Source: Buddleja alternifolia
Taxonomy: Eukaryota > Streptophyta > Magnoliopsida > Lamiales > Scrophulariaceae
Reading direction: 5' to 3'
Length of the DNA: 64,000 nt
Assembly: GCA_019426215.1 (NCBI GenBank)
Contig: WHWC01000143.1
Span: 1-64,000, forward strand
The notes beneath the pieces were generated by a model that had not been told where the DNA came from, searched no databases, and was given only the letters and a program-made list of their open reading frames with translations. Below are positions 1 through 12,400 of the stretch, piece after piece. Within the stretch, counting starts at the first letter, position 1; each line of letters starts with the position of its first letter. The position numbers were made by a program, and so were the translations under genes.

Positions 1-910
1 CGAGACAAGTTGACTTGAGATTAAACTTATTAATTTATTAATCGTGGTTTTCTTTTTAAGTTATTGGTTTTTTTTTATTTCATAGCAACCGTGGACACCA
101 GTACTTGCGTGCAACAAAAAAAAATAAAAATTGTGAAACACGATTACTTGTAAAAAATCTTTGATTTGTTACAAAGTAAAATAAAAAATTTATAATTGTA
201 AAGTTATACCAGTGCAATAAAAGTTTGTTTTCCAACTTCATGTATATTTCTGAAATATTTTTCATTTTTCGTTTAATATAGACAATATATGTTGATTGGT
301 AAATGTAATGCAATCAATCTCATAGTCCTTTAATCTCCGAGCTTGGAATAGAAATCCTTTGGATCGCACTAAATTTCACAGGTGTAAATGATGGATGCAT
401 TGATATGTCCAAGTAATTCTTTAGCATGGGACACTAAATAATTTCAAAATATATAATATAAATTAGTATATTAAATCAAACAATCAAAGTTTCACTTCTT
501 CAACAATAAAGATGTTACGAATGTATCATTCGATTAATCATTATGAAGAGCAACTATGACCTCAATTTTGCAATTTTGTATAAAAATAGAATAGCGGAAC
601 AATAAATTCGAGAGCATAAATCAAGAACATTTCCCCAACGTACATGAAAATAAATATAATTTGACACTTATTTTTCACCATTGTTCCCTTCTATTCATTT
701 TCAATTTTGGGAATACAGAAGAGTCCTAAAACCGATCTAACCTTCTGGATTAAGTAGAGAACATCATCCAACAACATAAAAGTATGGAAACGGTCTCATG
801 GTTTCTCAAAGGAGAACATCTCATGGGTTCTCAAAAAGTATGGAAAGTGTCAAAATTCAGTACAATCTTCCGGCATTTAAATAAAATCTCCAACTCAAAA
901 TCCGTCTACG
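1..910. other. AT-rich intergenic DNA, no gene seen
   Basis: No ORF here resembles a protein, and there is no splice-consistent exon series, tRNA or recognisable repeat. Homopolymer A and T runs dominate. Confidence 0.6.
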
Positions 911-1165
911 AGTGATACTTGGTGGCTCTCGAGAGTCCAACTCCCGAACAATATCCACCCCCAATGTATTAAACATTCAACTCTCGGGTCATATTCACCC
1001 ACACAATATATTAAAACATAATAAATAAATATACATTTTTTTTTAACATGAAATATATCTATATATTTTTTTATGATTTTGGTGGATCCCACACATTTTA
1101 ATACATTGTGTGGTGAATATGGCCGGGAGTTGGACTCTCAGGAGTCACCAAAGAGTCTAACCCTC
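911..1165. mobile_element. Short inverted-repeat element (MITE), copy 1
   Basis: The left end reads GTGATACTTGGTGG, followed by GAGAGTCCAACTCCCG. The right end carries the inverse, CGGGAGTTGGACTCTC followed by a diverged GAGTCACCAA. The centre is AT-rich with CACACAATATATTAAAACAT-like sequence. A second copy with the same layout lies at 57930-58112, which shows that this is a repeated element and not a chance hairpin. No protein is encoded. The superfamily is not clear because no convincing target duplication is seen. Confidence 0.65.
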
Positions 1166-1547
1166 CACGTACATAACCTTGCTGCTACAACGTAACATAC
1201 CTTACTTAGAGTACAAATAAATTTTCGTTCTCCTTGTTGTCCACCCACCTTCGCATTTTGATTTCCCCGAATTGAAATTTTCTGCTACAAAATGTTATTG
1301 ATCACTATGATCTTTCATAATTACTCAAGTACAAACTACTAAAGACATGAAACTAGAACATCTAAAGTGATTAATAATAAAATTTACTCGTGTTAGATGA
1401 TGAGTGTATGGACCATTTGATATCTCTAATAAACCTTAATACACCCAAAAAGTTACTTGTAGTAATCAGTATCTTCAAAGAAAATAGTTTAATATTCAAA
1501 CTCAAAAAAACTCCGAGTGATGTCTCACAACACTTGTTGGGATATAA
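1166..1547. other. Intergenic DNA, nothing recognised
   Basis: AT-rich sequence without a supported gene or repeat. Confidence 0.5.
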
Positions 1548-1893
1548 GGAGTGTTTGCAACTCTAAATATAAGTGATTATCAACTTATGGCTTAAAATAA
1601 TTTATTTGGGAATGTTTTGCAAGTCTAACTTATGATTCTAATTCTCTTAATTAAGTGATAATAGTTATAATCTCTAAGCCGGTAAAGGGATGCTTAAAAT
1701 TGATTATGATATTTTTATAATTAAAATAAATTTATTGTAGACATATTAATCACTCTTTTTTGCAAACAATCCTCTGCAGCTTTGTTCTACTTATCAATTA
1801 TGTTTGCAAACACTACCGATTCTGATTTTTTATCAATTCTACTTATTTTAACTTAATCACTTTTGTATAATTAGTTGTGTTTGCAAACGCTCC
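1548..1893. mobile_element. Inverted-repeat miniature element
   Basis: The left terminus GGAGTGTTTGCAACTCTA and the inverse of the right terminus (GGAGCGTTTGCAAACACAAC) are similar. Both are followed by sequence ending in AAGTGATTA. The interior is AT-rich with no ORF. The pattern is that of a hAT-type or similar miniature element; a clean target duplication was not found, possibly because the next element (1899-2516) inserted at its right edge. Confidence 0.5.
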
Positions 1894-1898
1894 ATAGT

Positions 1899-2516
1899 TA
1901 GTGGAGTGGGTATCGGGTAGGATATTAGGTATTGGGGCTATCGGGTTTGGGTTTTCGGGTATTGGATTTTACTACCCAATAATTACCCTAAAATTTCTGG
2001 TACCCGAGTTTTATGACTTTTTGTTTTTTTTTAATTTTTTTATTTTGTATTCAAATTTGTTTATTAATCAAATTCAAATGAATAACAAATTAACAATTAA
2101 TAATTAATAAATCGATTTATAATTTATAACAACTATTCAAAAATTTACCACATGAAATGAGAATTGAAAATAGATAAGATAATTCATTCGATTAAACTAA
2201 CGTTAACCCCAAGTGTTCAAGTCCAACATAAGTTAAACATCAATCTAATTACAAGCCAAGCACTAACGCAATAAATGTAAATCGTCCATTATTTATGTAT
2301 ATTTAAAAAAATATTATTATTATTTTTTTTGGGTTAATTTTGGTACCAATAAGTATATCGGGTAGGAAATTCCTACCCCATACCCGATCCGAAATTCCCA
2401 ATTGGGTATCGAGAAGTACCCGATACCCGATATCCCACAAAAAATATCACCCGATAGACCCGAACCCGATAGGGTCCGGTGGGTACCCGAAAACCCGATC
2501 CGTTCGCCCACCCCTA
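1899..2516. mobile_element. hAT-like non-autonomous element rich in GGGTATCGGGTA
   Basis: The ends are TAGTGGAGTGGGTATCGGGT and, inverted, TAGGGGTGGGCGAACGG, which is the common plant hAT miniature pattern TAGGGGTGGGC. Flanking 8-mers TCCATAGT and CACATAGT match at 6 of 8 positions, consistent with an 8-bp target duplication. The subterminal regions contain many CGGGTA/TACCCG units in opposite orientation at the two ends. ORFs in it are by-products of these repeats. Confidence 0.6.
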
Positions 2517-4232
2517 CACATAGTATTGGAGATGGATACAAAGTATCAGAAAGACTACATGTAGATCAAAAGCTTGACTTCACATGCCTGACTGTGGAAG
2601 CAAATTATGCACATTAATATGACACTAAAAGAATAAAAAAATACTGCAACTATAATGTCTTAAAACCAATAGACTCCACCTAGTAAAACACATGACATGC
2701 AAGCATAAGCATTATTATAGTAAAATGGTTGGTAATTACATTTAATCAAATGTTGATAACATTTGAATAGAAAATTCGTTCATGTTCTTTATTTTTCATG
2801 CATTAATGTTTGAAGAAAATCATTGACTGTAATTTATATGTCGTGTGGGCCATTGATGAAGAAAAGCCCAAAAGAATTGTAAAGTCCAATTTTATTTATC
2901 AATTAAGCATTTGTTTTCAATTAATTGATTGAGTCAAAACAGTTTTGCAGTGGAAGTAGTTTTCTTAGGTAGTGGGCAGATGTGATGGTAGTCTTCTTAG
3001 GAATGTTAATTCTTGTATTTATATTCAATATTTGGCATTAATGAGAAATATAGAAATTTGTATAAAGTATTTATCTTTTTTCTTTCTCATATAGCCATAT
3101 GTATTATTGGAAGTGTTGGTTCCACACTCATATTTTGAAACCTATCAGTAATCCCAAAATTCTCAACTGTAAATTATCTCTGTCTCAACTGAAATAAGAA
3201 GCTTATTCAAGCAATTTTCATGAATACAACTTGAAATTATCCCGAAATAAAATTGTAACAGAAGTTGTACCATATAAAATTAGATTAACAATTGGAAGCC
3301 TCAATTTGTCCAAAAATTAGACTAACATAAAAATGATAGAGGGTTAGAGCAAACAAAATAGGTTCATGTTTTCGTCTTGCGAAGTATCTTTCTGAATTTA
3401 GGTAAATTAGAGTAATTAGTGAAGGAAAAGAAAATTCACTTACTGGACATCTTTTGTTTTAATCATTTTTTCTATCAATTACTACAGCACAGAGACAGCA
3501 TACATACAACCAATTTATAGGGAAAAATAAGACAGAAAAAAGAGAACATTGCAATTGAGATTGACCAGTCTTCAAAAATATCACTAAAAAAGCCAAAAAT
3601 TCCTAATGTTTTGAGCATAAAAAAAAAGTTCAAAGAGCAAGTCGTTGGAAATTACTGAAGCCTGAAACTTAAAAAAAAATGATATTTATGAGTACCTATG
3701 TAACCCGTTCTCTTTGATTGAGTAACTCCATAAGTGGACTTTGTTTCCTGCAAAAGTAATTTCATACATTGAAAGCAAAACAAAAACAACCTTACTTGAA
3801 GATAAATTCGAATCGTATCAACAACAGTAATCAAATTAGCTAAAGATAATTCATTTGAGATAATTTCCAATCAAAAATCATCATAAAATGAAAAAATTGC
3901 AGCAAACCACACAATAACTAAAAAAATAATTTTTTTAAAAAAAAAAGTGAGCAAAGATCAATTTACATGTGCCTCGACATGGTGAAATATCAAAACCACT
4001 GATCACTTTTTTTTTTTTTGCTAATTAAACCACTGATCACTTCAATCGGCAAGTTTCAACTTGATTCAATGACATACAGTGTGTGGTTTGATTTGGCGAA
4101 GAGCTAAACTCTGTTTCTTTAGCAACTTAATTTGGGAGTTTTCTCTGTCAAGTAGTTTGAGCTCTAACAAATGCTATTTACAAAATAATTATAATCACTG
4201 TATAAAGATAATTGTTGTCAATTAATGTTTAG
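2517..4232. other. Gene-free AT-rich stretch
   Basis: I see no supported gene. Short ORFs such as the one at 3652-3870 (- strand) show no family resemblance. Sequence around 3460-4230 is typical plant intergenic DNA up to the LTR of element A. Confidence 0.5.
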
Positions 4233-4391
4233 TGTTAGTATATATATATATATAGCCCATAGTATACGACCCATTTATGTATAGCTCGGGCCCTTTTATC
4301 TTTGTATATAAACATAATTGTATTCTTTCACTATTCATTCATCAAATACAATATACAGAGTTCTTCAACATTACGTGCTTGAACTCTAACA
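4233..4391 (+). repeat. 5' LTR of element A
   Basis: It begins TGTTAGTATATATA and ends CTTGAACTCTAACA, so TG...CA termini are present, and it is followed directly by TGGTATCAG. The same LTR occurs in element C and, truncated, at 22974. Confidence 0.88.
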
Positions 4392-7147
4392 TGGTATCAG
4401 TCACTAGGGAATCTGATCTGGTGACGTCGTCTACCACCCTCACGGCACCCATAACTGCCGCCATGCCTTCCTCTACCTTCGGCTCGTCTACCGCCGCCAC
4501 CACCACCACCACATCCGCTGCCACCACCCTCTCTCCTTCTTCCTCTCTCTCTCTCTTTTCTCATCAGATCTGCCATCTCTTCTAATTACTGCTCTTGTTC
4601 ACCACTCCTCTCTGCCATCACACACTCTCTCTCTCTCAACTCGTCGGCGAACTAACCTACCTGCAGTCAAATATGTCGGCTGGATCCCTTTCTCCCACCA
4701 TTTAAGTAATTCACTATCTTATGTCTCCTCTTTTAAATCTGCAGCTCAAGGAAATCGCTCATCTTCTCTCTCAATCACAACCACTCTCGGCTTTAACAGA
4801 TTTCCACAAATCTGCCCAGAATCTCTCCTCTACCGGTAGCCCTTTTCTCTTCTCCCTCATGCAGCCGACTTCATCAAACCCTAACTCAACCAGTAACCCC
4901 AATTTGTCATCAACTCTTCCTTACCATATTCAATCCCACATAAATCCTAACCCTACTTCTCACTCCCACCCTAACGCCACCACCATATCTTCTCTCCCAA
5001 CCGTTGCTGCTCTCTCTCCGTCTCTCACGTCTCACTCTTCAAACTCCAACATCATCACCACCCCAACTCTTCCAGCTCATTCTCTAATGACTACCCAATT
5101 GAATTCCGATAATTATCCATTATGGAAATATCAATTTGAGTTAATTCTCGGTAGCCAAGACTTACTTGGTTATGTCGACGGCACTCTGCCATGCCCTCCT
5201 TCGCATCTTCTTAATGATTTCGGTCTCACAATACTGAATCTGAGACCCGAGTTACAACTCATGGTTATGCACGGATCGTAGTATCCGTTCATGGATGAAT
5301 GCTACCTTTCCTCCTTCTATTGTTCAAGAAATTTATACACTATCAATTGCTCGTGAAATTTGGTTAACCCTCGAACGTCGATTTTGCCAACAATCTGTGG
5401 CAAAACAATTACAATACAAGAACGAGTTTACTAGTATCAAAAAGGGTGACCTTTCATGTGACGCTTATTTGAGCAAATTAAAAAATCTTGCTGACAATTT
5501 AGCGGCTGTCAATTATCCTATTGGTCCAATGGACCTTGTTCTTCAAGCTCTTAGTGGTCTGCCATCCGAATTTGAGTCCTTTGTCACAGCTGTCTCGCTT
5601 TAACCGAACCTCATCACCTTTGATGACCTTCAGGCTCAGCTCTTACAATTTGAGCAACGTACCAGTCTAAATCCATCTTCATCCACTCCTGTTTTTGTCA
5701 CCTCCTCAACCTCTCTTGGTTGTAATGGTCGTGGTCATTCTCGTGGTCATGGTAACCGCTCTGGTCTTGGACGAGGTCACAATGGTCGTGATACTTATTC
5801 CTCTACACAGTATTATTCCACTTCGTCTCAGCACTCTATGCCGTCCTCGGGCCACTCACCTAGGCTCTTTGCGCCCCCTGGTTCTTTTACTCCTGGTCTC
5901 GGTCTGTTACCCACTCTTTCTGGTACACGGTTTTGTCAGATTTGTGGCTTGTCTGGACACTTGGCTCTTACTTGCTCTCAGAGGTATAATCACGCTTATG
6001 TTACTGAAGAATTACCGAAATCCTTCTCTGCCTCGTCCACCGCTGACACCTCTGATCTTGCATGGTACCCTGATAGTGGCGCTTCCGCTCATATGACCCC
6101 CAACTCTGATAGACTTTCTCATTTAACTCTTTAGAATGGTACAAATAAAATTCTGGTTGGAAATGGTGCATGGTTGCAAATTAAGCATGTATCCTCTGTT
6201 TTACATACCCCCACTCACTCTCTTAAACTGTCAAATGTTCTACATGTTCCACAGTTGTCTCATAATTTACTCTCTGTCCGTAAGCTTTGTCAAGATAATA
6301 ATTGTCTGATTGAATTTTCTTCTAATGGCGTTGTGTTGAAGGACAAACTAACGAAGAAGATCCTAATGGAGTCTTCTTCAGCTAGTGGTCTCTACCCTCT
6401 GTCTCCCGGTGCTGTGTCGCCCACTCCCAGTGCTCTTGTCATCTGTGCTGTCTCCGACGATATTTGGCATCGTTGTTTGGTCCATCCCAGTCTTTCTATT
6501 TTTTAAAATTTATGTCGTACTGGTTCTTTGAAGTTTAAAAATAATAAAGTGTCTTTTTGTTCTCATTGTCAGTTAGGAAAGTCACATAAGCTACATTTTT
6601 AGCCTGTTGAAAAGCATAGCTCCACTCCTTTTAGTTTGATACATTCTGATGTTTGGACATCTCCTGTTTTATCTACTAGTGGTTTTCGTTATTATGTTGT
6701 TTTTATTGATTATTTTACTCGTTTCTCTTGATGTTATCCTATGCGTAACAAGTCTGAAGTGTTTACTTATTTTTCTAATTACAAAACTTTAATTGAAAAT
6801 ATTTTCTCAATAAAAATAAAGTCTTTTCAAAGCGATGGTGGTCATGAGGTTGACAATGTCCAGTTTCAAACCCTATTTGCTAATTTTTGCATCCGTTTTG
6901 TCTGTCGTGCCCTTACACTCCTCAGCAAAATGGGTTGGCGGAATGAAAACATCGTCATATCTCTAAACTCATTCGTACTCTTCTTATTACTGCTCATATT
7001 CCCCACACCTTTTGGATTGATGCTCTTTGTACTGCAGTTTATCTCATAAATCGTCTTCCTACCCCTCTACTTCAATATAAGTCTCGTTTTAAGGTTCTCT
7101 TCGGGCTCTCACCCGATTCCTCTTTCCGAACTTTCGGTTGTGCATGT
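4391..7147 (+). pseudogene. Element A gag-protease-integrase (5' part), broken
   Basis: The gag start is the ATG at 4391 (MVSVTRES), and a first frame break comes near 4583. The gag core containing NYPLWKYQFELI lies at about 5115-5160 in another frame. From 5295 a single frame continues with stops at 5601, 6132, 6504, 6600 and 6729. It encodes the gag end, a zinc knuckle (CQICGLSGHLALTC near 5940), the protease motif WYPDSGASAHM near 6063, the GAG-pre-integrase segment near 6470 and the start of the integrase core (QSDGG near 6830). Compared with element C, most stops replace CAA, CAG or TGG codons. The reading ends at the insertion of element B at 7147 and resumes at 20887. It is non-functional. 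Confidence 0.85.
4392..4400 (+). promoter_or_regulatory. Primer binding site of element A
   Basis: TGGTATCAG directly after the LTR is complementary to the 3' end of initiator tRNA-Met, the usual copia primer. The gag ATG is formed from the last base of the LTR and the first two bases of this site. Confidence 0.8.
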
Positions 7148-8693
7148 TGTTGGTCCCAAGTGGCATACGAAAGGGTCTAGAAGGGGGGGGGGGTTGAATA
7201 GACCTTGAAATCTTTTTCGACTTCAAAAAGGTTTCGTATTAAAATGGTTTTGGACGCTTGAAATGTGAACGCTTGACTGAGCGTTTACTTAGAAATATAG
7301 ACGCTTAGGTTAAGCGTCTGATGAAGACTGTTTTTAGAGAGTTAACTTAGACTTCAAGATTTGAATACTTTAACCGAGTGGGTTTAAGCGTTCAGTTCTT
7401 TAATCAGTGTTAGCACAGCGGAATGATTTTTCTAGTCTTCTTTTGAAAGCTTTAGCGTCACCAGAAGTTTCTTAGTTGCTTAGCGTTTGATTGTGTTTTA
7501 CTTAATCAATTTATGCAATGATATGATATGAAAGAATTGACTGAAAAGTAAATAACACAATATTTGTAAGGTTCGTTGGGTGATGTAATCCCAACTACGT
7601 CCTTCTTCTCCTTGAACACTTGGAGGCAATCCACTAAAGTGATTCTCAAAGAATCACACAGAATCTTCTACACAATAGGGAGAGATAGATGTCGATGACT
7701 TGAGCTCCTTGATCACACAGATTTCTGCTCCAAATCACTTCAATCTCCTTGCTTCTTTCACCCAGAAATGATGCAAGTATCCAACTTCGACTTCACACAG
7801 ATCGCGAGGCTTGGATGGGTTTTTCTAAAACGGTTTGTTTGATTTTGATGAAGTTCAAACAACTTGGAAATATCTCAGTAGGAAAGTGGTTTCTTCGAAA
7901 AGAATGTTTGAGATATTTGTTGACTGTCTCAGGATTGAAGAAAAGCAGAGGGAATGTTTTCTTGAATATTCTGGCTTTTCTGAGAGTTTAAGGAATGAGA
8001 CTTCAATGCAACAGCAATTCGACTTGAAGATTAATTGTTCTTTTTTTTTTTTGGCTTGTTGTTGAAGTCCTATTTATAGGCATTCTTGGAGAAAGTGTCC
8101 GTTTGACACATGCACAGGCGCGTGTCTCTCACTTCTGCGAGTGAACAACTTTTGTCCTTTTTCCTGAAAATATGCTGCACAAAAGTTGGTGCTGCAGTCT
8201 GAGATAGTTGACAATCCAATAGGGTGGCTTCTCCGTACGTCTGAAAGTGCTTATCACATTTAATGCTCTTATCAGCATTTAATGCATTTGAATTAAATAC
8301 CCGTTGGTACTTAATGCTTTGAGAATATTTGCATTAAACTCCTTCTGGACTTAGAAATAAATTCAGGTGAAATTACTTCTGTCCCATAAGGAAACGCTTG
8401 ATGTAGCTGGTCAATTGGACGCTTGGAGACTTTTATCTTCTTTCAGAAATCAGGCGCTTGAGTCTTCGAACTTTACCACTGATAAACTCACTCAGAAATT
8501 ATCAGACGCTCAGCCTAAGACTACTTAGCCTAACAATCTAAAGTAAAATAAAACAAAGCCTAATAAGCCTATTACAAAACTAACGCTTCAAAGCTTATAC
8601 AAATTTTCTACTAAAATCAAACTTACATATTTTGGGGTCTAACACAAAGTCCTAATTGTCATCATCAAAACATCTAACATGAAATTCCTAACA
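7148..8693 (-). repeat. 3' LTR of element B (left)
   Basis: 1546 bp, beginning TGTTGGTCCCAAGTGG and ending GAAATTCCTAACA on the + strand. It matches 19371-20886 nearly throughout. Visible differences include a short block missing from the right LTR after CACCAGAAGTTT, a longer G run here, and about two dozen base changes by eye. It contains the hairpin GACGCTTA-GGT-TAAGCGTC at 7300-7318 and many single AAGCG/CGCTT words. Confidence 0.93.
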
Positions 8694-8706
8694 ATTTCCC
8701 CTTTTT
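8694..8706 (-). promoter_or_regulatory. Polypurine tract of element B
   Basis: On the - strand the bases AAAAAGGGGAAAT lie directly before the 3' LTR terminus TGTTAGGAAT, the position of a plus-strand primer. The preceding GCCATCATC is typical of Sirevirus 3' flanks. Confidence 0.75.
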
Positions 8707-8948
8707 GATGATGGCAATACTTACTCTTTTATAGTTCAAGAGTTAGATAACCAAAAGTAAAAGTTAGCTTGATTAGATAACGTTAGTTAAAGTTAGTCAC
8801 ACTTCAACAAGATGTTTTAGCTGAAAAATGCATTTTATATATATCGAGAATTACAGGCATTTTTACAACTGAACAAGTGAAGATATAAGAGACAAGAATA
8901 TAGATAATGTAAAATCAGAAAGCTTAGATAATGTAAAATCAGAAAGCT

Positions 8949-9476
8949 TTAATGTCTTGGTCTGACTCTGTATCGCTTGGGCATTTCAGCTCGGATAGCT
9001 TCAGTCAGATTGTCTTCCAAGGTCATCATTGCTTCATGATCTTTGTTGATTATGAGCTTGTTTTCTTTTTGTTGTCTCTTCTTGAAGGCAGTAAAATGAT
9101 TGTCCCAGTCAGTTGGGTCAATACCGATATACCTTAGGCAGATTCGAAAAGCTTGGATGAAGTCAGTCATCTTCCTCTCTTCAGCTAAGATTCTTGGATC
9201 TGTAGGCTCTGGAATGGACGTTCTTTGAAGAGGGATGTCAAACTGTTCAAGCAGTGCTCTTGTAGGTATTGGTAGATTTGGATATAACGCTCTAGGAGGA
9301 TCCCTTAGCGTACTACTGGGCGCTCCAGATGTACTTTGAGCAGTTATCCAAGACGGAAGACTAAGCGCAGAAGTAGAAGTAAGCACTTGACGCTTAGGAG
9401 ACGGAGGCTCTTCAGCTCTTGAACTAGACGCTTTCCTCTTTTCTCCTTTTTCTTCTTTTCCCCTTATTGCCATCAT
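8949..9476 (-). CDS. Element B small ORF overlapping the end of the giant ORF
   Basis: This 175-aa ORF starts MMAIRGKEEKGEKRK and ends at 8949. It overlaps the last 53 nt of the 1228-aa ORF in a different frame, inside an A/G-rich lysine-coding tract. It has a basic serine-rich N-terminus (SSSRAEEPPSPKRQ), a proline-rich middle and a more ordered C-terminal half with FRICLRYIGIDPTDWDNHF. I do not recognise a domain. The composition and position suggest that it is the C-terminal end of the giant protein displaced by an indel, or a product of frameshifting. An independent protein is possible but less likely. It ends about 250 nt before the polypurine tract. Confidence 0.55.
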   Translation of the reverse strand: MMAIRGKEEKGEKRKASSSRAEEPPSPKRQVLTSTSALSLPSWITAQSTSGAPSSTLRDPPRALYPNLPIPTRALLEQFDIPLQRTSIPEPTDPRILAEERKMTDFIQAFRICLRYIGIDPTDWDNHFTAFKKRQQKENKLIINKDHEAMMTLEDNLTEAIRAEMPKRYRVRPRH

Positions 9477-12400
9477 CAGACTTTAAGAAATGATCTGTGA
9501 GTAAACTGACCTGATGAGCAATCTGAGACATAGAATCTGTGATGTCATCCAGACGCTTGTCGAAGCGTTCCTGCAGAGCGAGAAGCTTGGCGCTGGTAGC
9601 ATCATTTATAGAGGTCTCAAGGGTTTCAAGGCGCTTCTCAAGCTCTTCTTTCATGGCAAGTTGGGTTGCTTGAGTGGCATCATGCATTTCTTGAAAATCT
9701 TGCTTGCACTCACCAACAGCCGCTTGAGCTGAACTACGCATATGAGCAATTTGGGCGCTCATTACGTGAGTTTCAATCTTTGCCAGATCGTCTTTAATCC
9801 AATGGAGAGATTCTTCGTTCTGAGTAGCGTGGGCGCTAATATTCTCCAAGACGGATTTGAGCAAAGGACCAAAAGATTGACTCTCATCTGAAGGAACCGC
9901 TTGAGGAGCCGGTCGCTTGAACCTTGATGAGTGTTTGAGAGAGTCAAAAGAAACTTGATGGGCTGGATCAAAAACAGTACCTCGAATGTCAAGAGACAGA
10001 TCCTCAGCACTATCAACAGTAACAGGTTCAGAAGCGTCAGGAATATCCTCTGGTGGAGACGCTTGAACGAGTTCTTCAGCAGACGCTGGAATACTTGTAA
10101 CTGCAGACTTGAACGCTTCAGCTGATTTATCAGGCGCTTCCTCAAGCGTTGACTCTGGTTGACGAAAGTCATCGAATTGGAAGTTCCAGCGTGCTAGATC
10201 GGCATAAGAAGTGGATGCAGAGTCCAAGAGTTCAGTGAGTCTGGTTCGGGAAATACAAGTACCGGAGATGTATGTGCGAAGGGGACTATCAATAGCCCTG
10301 ATGTGCATTGGACCAATGATATCAAGCACATGATTTGGGAAGACTTTGGACGGCGCTTGAGCGATGGAGAAGAGTGAATCTGGACAGTATTGTCTGGAAA
10401 ATCCAATCAAGCAGTCAGAGGGAAGAGACGTAGGACGCCGATGTGCAGGTACACAATCAGCATAGTACTCTTCAAGATATGGATAAAGTGCTTGAGCCAG
10501 CTCTTGATTTCTTTCAAGCAGGGAGAGGACGAACTCATAGTGATCAAGTACCTCGCTGCGGATTGATGGGAGCAGTGGATATCCTTTGAATGGACTGATT
10601 ACTGAGCCGTTCCAAGATCTAAGATTGGCAGTGAAGATCTTATCGAATAGAGAGACAGGAGTCAAAATCTTCACCATCAGATTGAAGTTTTCTTCACAGT
10701 GGCTTGGGGCAAATTTCAAGCACAATACACCAGACGTACCACTGGAAGAGGTTTGAGCGTTGAACAGAAGAGGAGTGGTGGAAAATCTGTGAAGCTCTTC
10801 ACGCAGACACTGTTCGATTTGATGTCTAACAATTGGGAGCTTGAGAACAGGTCCGACTCGCTGTTGACGCTGCTTGAGGCAATACTTGGCGAACTGACGC
10901 TTCTTGTCATGCATGCCTATGCCGAAAAGATGGGGAGCTTGGACTAGCTCTGAGAAGGTATATTTGTGTCCCACATATACTTCAACCCAGTTAACTTCAT
11001 TTATGCAGAAGTCTGTGCCAGCAGTCACCATAGCGCGAATGCCTTCAAGATGAATATCTCTGATAGCTTCAAAACGATATCTATCAGGCTGATAGTTAGC
11101 ATTCCAGACGCTGTCAAAATAGGCATCAGCTTCAGTCTGAAGCAAGTCTGTCAACGATTCGAGACGCTCACCGGCATGAGCAGCCTTATTCTTCCACAGA
11201 CGAAGTGGACGGACTGATGCAAGATTTTCAGGGCTATGAGCAGTCTGAGGGAAATGTGTGTAGCCTTCTCTGTTCAAGACTGACTCTGAAGGATTGAGAA
11301 AGCTAGGACGCAGAGGCTCATACACACGAATGCTGTAATCCCTTAGGGCGAACCCGGTTGGCTTGCTGTGCCCATAATCCAGATAGTATGCTAAGTCCAT
11401 GTCACATCTAGGAGTTCGGCCTCCTTGTCTGTCTTGTATGATGGCTTTGATTTGACTGTCAAAATCAATCAGTCGAGCAACATCATTCTCTGCAGCAATA
11501 TATCTCTCTTCGTTGTATCCTGCAGGAATGAAATCTTCTTCGAGCGCTGGGGGCATATAATTGATTGAATGATCAATCGTCGTCAGCGGGTCGAGTTGGA
11601 AGAAGTGTCTAGGCGCTGGAACGTCTTCAGCATCGCTCTGACCTTCTGAGCGTGCCTCTGTTATAGCCTGAACAGGAGATGAAGTCTGAACCTCTGTAGC
11701 AGCAGGTTCCTCAGCTTCAATTGCAGCAACTTCTGCGGCAACATCTTTAGCGATAGTAACGACTTCGGTCAAGTCAACATCCAGGATGATATCAGTTGAC
11801 GCTTCAGCAGCAGCAGCTGGAACTATAGCTGAAAGAGAGGAACTATCCTCTATAAGAGCAGGATCTTCTACAGATGTAGGAAAAGAGATGCTGTGGGAAG
11901 AAATAAACTTACCCTGAGAACTTGTCTCAACAGCAATACTTTGAGCGCTTGGCTCAACAGTAACTTGAGCGCTTGGCTCATCAGTCTCAGGCTCTTCAGG
12001 AACGGGAGCAGCTCGACGCTTGCTAGTCCTGGAACGCTTGAAGATTTTCTTCACGTTGACTCCTTCAACGAGTTTAGGCGGTGGAGCGGGAGGATCAGCA
12101 GCTGGTTCTTCAAAGTCTATTTGTTTAATGATCCCTTCCAGCTTCCGTCTTTTGAGAGGTAACTTGTCCTCTGCATCCTCATCGGTTTCCTCATCAACCT
12201 TTTGAGAGGAGGCGGCAAATTTAACTTTGTGTTTTCTGGGAGCCCTCTTCTTGGTTGCAGCCGGACGCTTCACAGCTTCTTCTGGCACTGGACGCTCCGC
12301 TTCTTTATCGGACGCTTGACGTACTTCCAGACGCTCAGATAGTGGTTTGGCAGCACCACCAATTTTGGGAGGATTGAAGAGATTGTTCAAAATCCTTTTT

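Noticed and set aside
3652..3870. 72-aa ORF on the minus strand
   Set aside because: No domain, no splice context and no repeat elsewhere in the window.
7749..8065. ORFs inside the LTR of element B (also at 19950-20192)
   Set aside because: They lie wholly within the LTR in both copies, have no family resemblance and differ in length between copies; they are chance frames.
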